Shown here in pieces: positions 10,059-20,600 of a stretch of 41,145 nucleotides of DNA (position 1 is its first letter; each line of letters opens with the position of its first letter). The DNA lies in IMG/VR virus record IMGVR_UViG_3300028196_000027, positions 1-41,145 of that record. One strand, written 5' to 3'. Both the position numbers and the translations under genes were made by a program. Under the pieces are notes generated by a model. That model was not told the origin of the DNA. It ran no database searches and saw nothing but the letters and a program-made list of their open reading frames with translations. This DNA is from a virus.

Positions 10059-11627
10059 TTAAAACTCCAATATGATTTTGATATCTTCTTTTTGATTAGC
10101 TGATCTTGGGATTGGTTGCCTGTTATCAACGTAGATTATATCACCTGACTTTTTGTTAAATTCTGCAGATGAAATCCCAGAGACAAAAGTACTACCTAAC
10201 TGATATGTCCTATTATTTATTACTGTACTTACACCAGTAAAATTAGTATCAATTGATAATGATGCATTAGACCTATCACAATTAATTATTAAATTTCCAC
10301 CAGCAATAGGAGAAGAATTAAATTTGTTAAGACTATAATTTACACCCGCAGTTGCTAATCCAACTGGTTGATAGTATTTTAGAACTCCAGTAATAGAATC
10401 CCAAGATGCTACAAATCCAACAGCAGTAGTTCCTGAACCAATAGTTTGTGTGATTTTAGAATCTACTGGATATGTTTCATTATTTGCTGTAGTTATACCA
10501 GAAAGTTTAATGGAGTCTAAAGCACTCACCTCATTTAAACTTAACTTTTCAACTTCACTTCCAAATACAGTAGGGTTTTTAATTATACCAACTCTTGCAA
10601 AGTCGTTTCCTAAAATGACATCAGGGTTTGATTCATCTGTTGCATATCTTGAATATACTAGTACTCTATACGCACCAAGTTCTTTGTAAATATCAAATCC
10701 ATGACCACCCTTTGGTGGGATTATGACATTAAATTCTGATATTGTTCCATTATTTGTTAAGTCTAACGGTATTCCAGGAGCACCTGGTTCAAATCTAATA
10801 ATTCCACTTGTATAACCAGAACCACCATCTGTTACAAATATTTCAGAAACTTTACCAAAAGAGTCTACAGTAATTGTTGCTTTACCCCCACTCCCATCAC
10901 CTAATATTGGAATATTTGTGAATGATTTTGAAATTGGTTGATACCCAATTCCTCTACTCGTAATTGTAATTATTTCAATTTTACCATCAATTCCATTATT
11001 TTTTGTTGATATTGTTTCACCAATATTACCCCAATTTTCTGGAACAGGTATAAACTCAATAGAGTCAAATTTTACAATTTCAGATGGTTTAATTGTAAAC
11101 AAATATTTCCAAATATAACCATCTCCACTAGTTCCTGCTGGTCTTGGTTCTAAATCAATGAATTCTGGTTGGTCAAATGAAGGTCTGCCAGATGGATTTT
11201 CTGGATCACTTCCATTCTGAAGACATGCATAAACTCTAAAATCTTCATTTATAACATAAAAGTTTGATTCGTAAAGACTGGGTTGATTTGTTATTGGGGT
11301 TTTATTATAGATTGTATAATCGTGACGATACATTTCATAAGTTGTTCCTGAAGTCCAATCAATTTTTCGTATCATCCTTCGGACATCTTGGCTAGTCACC
11401 TTTTTCATAGACAGTATAGTCTCTTTAATTCTATTTTGCTCCTCTATTCCATCAGTAGGAGAATATCCTAGACCCCAAGATTCAGTACCACCAGCCTGTG
11501 GGTTGAGACTATTTGGTTGACCAATAAAAGTATAATATGTATTAGATGTATTACCAACAGAAACGAAACTTTGTATAAACGTTTCGGCGTTCATTACTCT
11601 AAAATTTTCAGTGATAATAGCAGGCAT
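10059..11627 (-). CDS. 8: baseplate wedge protein gp8, 522 aa
   Basis: The first 200 residues match the gp8 wedge protein pattern: ENFRVMNAETFIQSF, TYYTFIGQPNSLNP, VTSQDVRRMIRKIDW, FYVINEDFRVYACLQNG and SGDGYIWKYLFTI followed by IEFIPVPENW. T4 gp8 is 334 aa. The extra length here includes a Gly-Tyr beta insertion (about residues 225-290: SRGIGYQPISKS, TDGGSGYTSGI) shared with the giant neighbours. gp8 forms dimers in the baseplate wedge with gp6, gp7, gp10, gp11, gp25 and gp53. An AATAAATA late-promoter-like site lies upstream, but no strong ribosome binding site. The family call is secure; the role of the insertion is not known. Confidence 0.93.
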   Translation of the reverse strand: MPAIITENFRVMNAETFIQSFVSVGNTSNTYYTFIGQPNSLNPQAGGTESWGLGYSPTDGIEEQNRIKETILSMKKVTSQDVRRMIRKIDWTSGTTYEMYRHDYTIYNKTPITNQPSLYESNFYVINEDFRVYACLQNGSDPENPSGRPSFDQPEFIDLEPRPAGTSGDGYIWKYLFTIKPSEIVKFDSIEFIPVPENWGNIGETISTKNNGIDGKIEIITITSRGIGYQPISKSFTNIPILGDGSGGKATITVDSFGKVSEIFVTDGGSGYTSGIIRFEPGAPGIPLDLTNNGTISEFNVIIPPKGGHGFDIYKELGAYRVLVYSRYATDESNPDVILGNDFARVGIIKNPTVFGSEVEKLSLNEVSALDSIKLSGITTANNETYPVDSKITQTIGSGTTAVGFVASWDSITGVLKYYQPVGLATAGVNYSLNKFNSSPIAGGNLIINCDRSNASLSIDTNFTGVSTVINNRTYQLGSTFVSGISSAEFNKKSGDIIYVDNRQPIPRSANQKEDIKIILEF

Positions 11628-11648
11628 TTTTATACAACACTTTTTCTT

Positions 11649-11656
11649 TATTTATT
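11649..11656 (-). promoter_or_regulatory. late-promoter-like AATAAATA before gp8
   Basis: AATAAATA on the minus strand sits in the 30-base gap between the stop of the 3011-aa gene and the gp8 start, 22 bases from the ATG. It fits the NATAAATA late motif of T4-like marine phages. The tight fit in one of the few gaps of the structural block supports it. Confidence 0.5.
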
Positions 11657-11657
11657 G

Positions 11658-14600
11658 CTATTTTATAGTACGAGTTCTATAGACTTGTGGTGCAGTAGAA
11701 AGACCAACCATTCCGTCATCATTATTTACGATAAAGTCCTTTGGATCAAAGGTTCTTCTATTTTGATAATCAAATATCTTACCCCAAGAATATCTTCCAA
11801 AAATACCATTAGTATTTGCAGTAGTGTCAACAAACGCAGTTATTGGTTGTCCACTATACTCTGAACCATAAGCAAACATACATCTTACAGTGACAATTCC
11901 GATACCACTTTCTGGTTGCGTAATTCTTTCTGCTCGATATACACCATTAATGGTTCCACCTGATTGTGCTGTACCTACTTTAGACTCGGGATAGTTGTTT
12001 AATCCACCACTGTAAGTAGTAATTCCAGTAAGTGCTTGACCAACAACGGTATTACTTTCAGTAATTACAAAGTAATCACCAACTTGAATTTCACTGAAAT
12101 TAACCCCATATGTATTAAGAGATGAATAACCAATACCTAAAGAACTATTATCATAACGTTCTGATTCTAAATCAAAGTTAATGAATGAATTTCCAACTGA
12201 AACGTTTCTAATTAATCCAAAATCACCAACTACTTTTATTGATCTAACTGTCTCAAAATGAATCGTATCTGATTCAACTATCACTGGAGGTGAAGGTATT
12301 AAATCATATCCGAATCCTGGATTTGTAATAGTTACGGAAGCAACTGAACCATCAGTTACAGTAGCAATACCAGTTGCCCTATTATATACAGGTTCAGAAT
12401 ATATACTGGTTCCAGCTAAACCAACAGCAACAAATCTACCATTATTAGAAAGTACAGGTACATTTGGGTTTCTTAATTCTGCTGGAGGGGGTTCTGGTAT
12501 AAATCTCAAATCCGTCAATTGCGCTGTAGTGTTAGTATCTCTGTAAATCCATTCTTCTAGATTGAGTGAATAATATAGTTGACCCGAATCACTTAAAGCA
12601 AAGTACATCCCATACTCATATCTTATTTTAGTGAAGTTGAATATTAAACTAGGAACAATTCTTACCCAATCAGAGGTTCCAGTACTAGACCTTAATATTG
12701 TTCCTTGATTACCTACGGCAATAAAGTCTCTTTCATTCCATATTATATGATTTAAGTTTCTTGTTGATGGTATACCATATACCTGTGTCCAAATATTGCC
12801 ATTATCACTATAGATGATGGATGAATTTTCACCAACTGCAATTATTAATGTTGAGTTTGCTGCAACACTATTTAAATTACCCAATGAAGGTGGTGTTTTT
12901 TCAAAGAATCTTGTTGAAGAAATTCCAGAAGAAGTAAATACCCCACGATTATCACCAATTGCAATCCACATATCTTTTGATGTGCTGTAAATAACCTCAT
13001 TTAAATCACCAGTATATGAACTGGGGGTTATGGTTGGTGTTGGTGAAGTAACACTAAATGTTTCTTTTAACCTAGTCATTTCTGTCCAGGTCATTGACGT
13101 ACCACCAATTCCACTTCCTCTAACTATTGTTGCAGTATTGCCAACTGCAATAAAATTGTCTGTAGGTGCAAAAGCAATTGAATTAAAATCTATAACCTCA
13201 GTACTACCATACCCAATTGTGGATTCTTGCCATTCTGTTCCATTTGTTGAGATTCCTAAAATATTACTAGAACCAACTGCAACAATAGGAGTAGAAAGTA
13301 AAACTGCATTAAAATTAAAATTATCACTAACACCCCCTAAACCATTCCAAATGTAAATTGGATCTTTCCTTTTAATTAAAGAAGATGAAATTACTAAAAC
13401 TGGATTAACTATTGTATCATAACCAGAACCAACATCTGTAATTGATAATGCCTCTACTGAAGATGCTGTATTTACAGTTGACTCAACAAGTGCTGGTCGA
13501 ATTGGAGTATCTTTTACTATGTTTATATTTCTCAAACTCTCTTGTAATTTATCAACGTCAGTAAATAATGGGAATGCATTATTTACATAAAGTTCAACAT
13601 CATCCTTTTCAACGGATTTGATTAACCTAGTAATTGGTGCAACCCTGGAACGTAAACTTGGTCTTGCTTTAGAGTACAAGACACCATTAATAATTCTATC
13701 TTGTGTTTGTTTTTTCCATCTTAATGGTCTTTCTGAAGTTGGGTCTGTATTAATGCCGAGACTATCATATGTGAATGTGTCTAGAGTATCGGTAGAAATA
13801 ATCTTTTTAACAACTCTTTCAAATTGTTCTCTATCTTCTGGATCAAGTCTATTTTCACCAATCTGTATAATATCACCTTCTTTAATTGTTTCTGGTGGAT
13901 CTACTTGAATTACATCTAAATCAGAACCCCTAAAGAATAGAATAGTGCATTTTGAATTTCTCAAAGGTGCTTCCTTAAATACAATTCTGGAACCATTCCA
14001 TATGTATGAATAATATGGTTGCTGAAGCACGTCATTAATGAAAACAAATAAATTGTTTTCCATTTTCATGTCTGATTCTCTTTTAGTTTTTAGACTTAAA
14101 ACTTTAGTTTCATTCCCTTCAGTAACTGTTAATGTAAATTTCTTCTTTCTTCCATTAAATAATCTTGAAACATCGTCAAACTGAATAAACTGTCCTGGAT
14201 AAAAACCACTAAATTTATCAGATATTGCGTCATCTACAGTAACTACAAATTCAGTAAACGGTGTATTTGTAACTGTTCCACCAAAATCATAATCATGTGC
14301 AATAGTGGAAATTCCTGTGTTTATAACAATTTTGCTATCTTCAGTTCCATCTAATGCAGTAAATACATCAAAAGTATCACCTACAGTATTATAACTTGCA
14401 CCTGGATATGGGAAAAGGGTCGATGTAATTCCAATAGTTGCTGTTCCATTGTAACTATAGACAGAAATTGAATCATCAGAAGACCTGACAAATGTATGTG
14501 GTGCTTGGATATCCTGTCTTACTGAATATGGAATACCAGCAATAAAAGTATGATTTGACTGTGGTTCATGCTTGATTGCATTTGTAGTAGATCTTATAAA

Positions 14601-17600
14601 ATTGTGTGGAGAACCAGATTCTGAATATACACTTAATGAATCATTACTTGTCCTAACAAAAGTATGTGTTGACTGTGGTAAATGCTTAACTGAATTTGCT
14701 GCTGCACTGACAAAAGTATGTGCTGCTTGTGGTTCATGCTTAATAGCACCAGATTCAGCAACTCGGAATATATGTTCGGATGTATCAGAAGATGTACCTA
14801 CATTAATAGTGAATGTTCCATCTTGATGTTCCAATTTTCCTGTTGATGATGCAGCAATAAAAGTATGTGTACCAGTATATGAAGATGGACCAACATTAAT
14901 TTGGAATGTATTTGAAGTTACATTAGATATTCTCAACCAACGACCTGATGGATAATCATATCCAGAACGAGGATATGATTTTAGTTCTACATTACCATCC
15001 AAATCACATGTATAGGTTAATGCATTATCTGAAATCTTAACAAAATCACCATTACTAAATCCATGCGAAACTACTTCTAAAGTAACTACTCCAGATGCCG
15101 CATCATAAGGTGCATCAGTTGTGGTATGTGTAGTTAATCCCACACTAGTAATCTCTATCGATTTTCCTGCATATGGATCAGTACCAGGACGTGGATAGGT
15201 ATGTTCCGTAGCATGACCATCTAAAGCACAAGTAAATGTGAATGAATCATCCTCTAGAACAACATTTCTTCCAACACCTAATCCATGTTGACCTACAGTA
15301 ACAGTCATGTCACCAGTTACTGGACTGTAATCTACAGCAGTTGGGGTTAAGTAAATATTAGTTCCAGCTACACCAGCATTGATAGTAATCGATGTGGAAG
15401 AAGTTCCTGTAATTGGAATGGACCTACTTGCAAATGGATCAATACCAGGACGTGGATATGTTTTTTGTGCCTGATTAGCATCCATATCACAAGTAAATGT
15501 TAATGAGTTATCTGAAATAACTACACCTTCACCTATACTTAAATTGTGGTTACCAATTATTAAAATTAAATCACCAGATGCTGTATCATAAACAGCATCT
15601 GTTGGTGTAAACTCAACATCAGTACCAGATGCACCAACATTTACAGTAATAGTATTTGTAGTAGTAGTGGTAATTCCGAGAATATTTTCATATGCTGGTT
15701 GTCCAATTTCAGGTAAAGCATGTTCTGTTTTATTACCATCCATATCACATGTGAATACGAACGACTCGGGTGCAAAACTAATGGTATTACTTGTAGTTAA
15801 ACTATGACCATTTAATGTGATAACAAAATCACCAGTTGCTGGATTATAAGTGGCATCTGAAGGTGTAAATCTTGCAATTGGACCATTCCCAGAGTCACCA
15901 ACATTTATTGTAAATGTACCATCTTGTTTCTTAATTCCATCTGCAGTTGCACTTATAAATGTATGATTCCCAGTATAACTTGAATTTCCTACTGTAATAT
16001 CAAAGGTATCATTAGTTACATTGAATATTGGTATCCATCTTCCACTTGGATAATCATAATTTGGTCTTGGATAGTATTTCCACTGAGAATTTCCATCCAA
16101 ATCACAAGAATATCTCAAGGAATTATCTTCTATTAATACATAATCACCACTATTAAATCCATGTCCAACAACTTCTAGAGTAACAACTCCAGATGCTGCA
16201 TTGTATGGAGCATCAGTTGCGGTATGTGTAGTTACACCAACAGATGTTATTGCAATAGAACGTCCTGCATATGGGTCACTTCCTGGTCGTGGATATGTAT
16301 GTTCTGTTGCATATCCATCTAAAGCACAGGTAAATGTGAATGAATTATTTCCTAGAACAACATTTCTCCCAACACCCAACCCATGTTGACCTACAGTAAC
16401 TGTTAGGTCTCCAGTAGCTGGATTATAGTTTGCATCCGTTGGTGTGAAATATTTGTTTGGTCCAGAAGCACCAACATTTAAAGTAATTGTAGTTGGTGTG
16501 AAATCTTTAACTGGTATTGATCTGCTTGCAAATGGATCAATACCAGGACGTGGATATGACTTAACTGACTGATTATTATCCATATCACATGTAAATGATA
16601 ATGAATTTGGTCTCAGTACAATACCCTCACCTTTTGTAAATGGATGTTTTCCAATTTCTAATACTGCATCACCAGAAATTGGATTATATGTTGCATTATA
16701 TGGTGTAAAATATCTTGATGGATTTCTTGCTATTGAGTTGGTTGATGCACCAATAAATGTGTGATTTGCTTGTGGTCTATGTTCAATTGCATCAGATGCA
16801 GCACTAACAAAAATATGTTCACTAGTATCAGTTCCACCAGTACCTACATTAATAGTGAATGTTCCATCTTGATGGACAAGACCATATGGATCGGCACTTA
16901 TGAAAGTATGATTACCAGTATAAGTTGATACACCAACATTAATTTCAAAAGTATCATCTGTTCTATTGCTTATAATCATCCATCTTCCACTTGGATAATC
17001 ATAATTTGGTCTTGGATATGCTTTAATTGAACTATTTCCATCAAGATCACATGTAAATTGTAATGAATTATCATATACTTTTACATAATCACTATTGTTA
17101 AATCCATGCTTGGGTATATTAAATGAAATAACACCTAGAGTTGGATTATATGTTGCATTAGTTACTGTATGTTTTGTTAAACCAACATTTGTAATTGGAA
17201 TTGACTTTCCTGCAAATGGATCAATACCAGGACGTGGATAATTGTGTTGTGTTCCATGTCCATCCAACGCACATGTGAATGTGAATGAATTATCTACTAA
17301 AACGACATTCCGACCAACACTTAAACCATGTTGACCTACAGTAACAGTCATGTCACCAGTTACTGGATTGTAGTTTGCATCCGTTGGGGTTAAGTAAAGA
17401 TTATCTCCTGCCGAACCAACATTTATGGTTACAGTTGTTCCTGCAATACCAGTTACTTCAATTCCCCTATTCGCAAATGGATCAATACCAGGACGTGGAT
17501 ATGTTTTTTGTGCCTGATTAGCATCCATATCACAAGTGAATGTTAATGCATTATCTTGTATAAAAATGGTATCACCCATCGAAACATTGTGATTTCCTAA

Positions 17601-20600
17601 TGTGAGAGTGATATCTCCCGTGCTTGTATTATATACTGCATTCGATGGAGTATAAAAATCTCCTGCACCAGCAGCACCAACATATGCGGTGAATGTATCT
17701 GTTGTTACTCCAGTTACTTGAAGTAATCTACCTATTGCAAAATGATCACTTTCTGGTAGATAGTGCTCAGTAGCATTATTATCCATCGAACAAGTAAATG
17801 CAAATCCACCTTCTAATAGTTGAATTCTATTATCAGTAGTAACCGTATGTCCAATAGAAGTAACAGTAAATTCACCACTTAATGGATCATAATAAGCATC
17901 TGTTGGTGTTATATTTTGAATTAAACTTCCCGATTCATAAAAATGTGCTATGGTGGAAATACCAGCATTAAAGACAATAGTTGTGCCAGATGTTCCTGTA
18001 ATGGATCTGAATACATTGTATGTTCCCCCGAGAGTATTTGGACTACTCTGTGGGTATGCATCACCAAAAGTGTTTATACCTGCGGGATATGGGAAAATAG
18101 TAGATGTGATACCAGAATAGTCAGAAATACACGTTAATCTAATATCTTCAAGTTGTATATAATCTCCTTCTGGAAGGCCATGTGGTATTTCAGTTGTTAT
18201 TGTGCATATTCCAGCAGTTTCCTCATATTTAAAACTATTAATAGTAAATGTTGTAAATCCTGACCAGGATTCGCAAGTCATTGCAACTCCTGATAATCTT
18301 AGATAATCGTCTGGGATTAATCCATGTGGAGAATCCGTAATTACTGTAGTAATTCCTGTAGTATTTTCATATAAAAGATTAATAACATTTACAGTAGATG
18401 AATCGGTACTTGTTAATAATTCAGATGTTGGAAGTCGGAGTCTATCACCTATTTTGTAATATATTCCAGGATCTTCCATTTCAAATCCAATAATATCTCC
18501 TCGATTTCCAACTACAACCGATGCTTTAGCACCAGTTCCTTCACCTGGGGGTGAATTAACGTACTCAAGAGGAATATCACTGTATCCCGTAGGAATACTA
18601 ATTTCTAATTTTGGTGGTAATGTTGTGGCATAACCAGTTCCTGGTTCAATAATATCAATTGAAGTAATAACTCCACCTACTCCTATATTAGCAACTAACG
18701 ATGCCCCACTACCTACTTGTGATTCAACTTCAACTTGTGGTGCTGATCTATATCCACTACCAGATTGTTGTATATCTACACTCAATATCGTTCCACCTGC
18801 TCCAACTACTACGGTTCCACCTGCACCAATAAGTCTCTGATATCCTAACCCGGAATTGAAAACTGTTCTTGAAATCTTACCAGCACCTGGTGTTCCAGTT
18901 AAAAATTTAATTCTATTTCCCTTTTCTAATTGCAATCTATCGTTATCAACATCAAAGTCTGTTCCAGAAATCTGAGGAATATTGTTAATAAGAACTAATG
19001 GATTTAAGTTTGCATCAATACCACCAATCAAAACTGCTGAAGTATCGGTGAAGATACCAACTAATGGTTTGGTATTACTTGTTAAGAAAAACTCTGTTGA
19101 TGAAGCACCTACAAACTTTGTACTAATATCATCAAATATAACATTTTGATCATTAGGACTACTACCATAATCAACTTGTCTTGAGAATATTCTCCCATTA
19201 AAAGATGAATTTATTTCTAGACCTTCTGGTCCAATTGGACCAAATGGTGCAGATTTAAAATTAATCTCATCTCTAACAATATTAAAGTCCCCTCTAAGGA
19301 CTGTAACTGCTGCTCCAACAGTATGGTAACCAACTTCGGAACCCATTGTACCCCTAACTACTTCAACAGTGTTAGGACCATTTAATTCAACATCTTTAAC
19401 ATCAAAGTATTCGGAGTCAACTTGAATTGTATCTAAAGATGTTATTGAAGTAATTCCACTTAAATATAATGTTGTTGTATTAATATTAATTGGTTGAGTT
19501 AAAGTTCTGATTAAATCTCTTTTGAATAATCCACTTTGAATAATATTATCAACTAAAACAATTGAACTTGCATTAGGATTTTCATAAGTGAATGAATGCG
19601 TACCTATGCCAAAATTTCGTAATGTTATAAATGGTGATCCTGTTGATAATCCAGTAACTCTGAATCCATTATCATCAGTTTTTTGAATGTAAGAAACTGA
19701 AGGTATTGAATCTGCACCTAAGACTTCTGGAGCTAATTTTAAATCATCACCTGGAGTAATGCCCCCAATATAAGTTCCAGATATTCCAATAATACTTGTT
19801 AATGCATAACCAGCACCACCATTAGTGACTTCAATTTCATCAATATCACCCAAACTATCTCTTGTGAGAGTTAAAATTACACCAGAACCAGTTCCTAATA
19901 CTGTTTCTCCAGGAACTCCAACATAATTATTATTTGCTTCAGCACCGACTCTAGTATTGGTTGTATTTGAAACTGTAAATGATATGTCATTTGCTGGAGT
20001 ATTACCCCCAAAATATGTTCCAGAGATTGAAACTTGGTCTCCAATTGAGTATTTTAACCCCCCACTTCTCAACACTAATGAAGTTGATATTGCATCACCA
20101 GTAAATGAGTCATACACGATGAATGCATTAAATTTTGCATCAGTACCAAGACCAGTTGTGAAATATGATGGGAATGGGTCAAAAAATCCCCAAAATCTGT
20201 TTTGATTACCAGAATAATTTGGTGTTATTGGAGCAGTTAATCCAGAATATCCAGATTGTTCAATAGTACGATTATATCCATTCTCAAAGATAGCACTTCC
20301 TTTTCCTGAAGAAACATACATTACAACATGTGACTCGGTTGAAGCAACTGAGACATATGGATTATTATTTGAATCAAATTTAGTTACTCTTAATGAACTT
20401 TCAACATATTCAGTTGTAACTATTCCAACTTTTGTATCTGATGTACCTTCAGCTGGAAAATAACCTTTTCCAGGTTTTAGTACTGCTATTTGAGTAATTG
20501 CACCGTTAGCAATGATTGGATAGAATTCACCATATTCTAGTGGTGTTTTAGTACCCAAAACTTCAATTTTTGGTGGGTCAGTGCTTGCATAACCAGTACC

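Larger units (their letters stand above)
14930..17840 (-). repeat. eleven-module coding repeat with D-A-B-C higher order
   Basis: Eleven modules each carry a single conserved Cys in F/Y-T/S-C-x-x-D. They fall into four types by what follows the Cys: A (CDMDANQ, YPRPGIDPFA), B (CALDGH, YPRPG.DPYAG), C (CDLDGN, then YDYPSGRW) and D (TEH.LPE). In protein order they read D-A-B-C, A-B-C, D-A-B-C. Spacing at DNA level is regular: A to B about 265 bases and B to C about 220 bases in all three rounds, and D to A about 255 bases in both. This is a nested duplication that stayed in frame. Confidence 0.85.
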
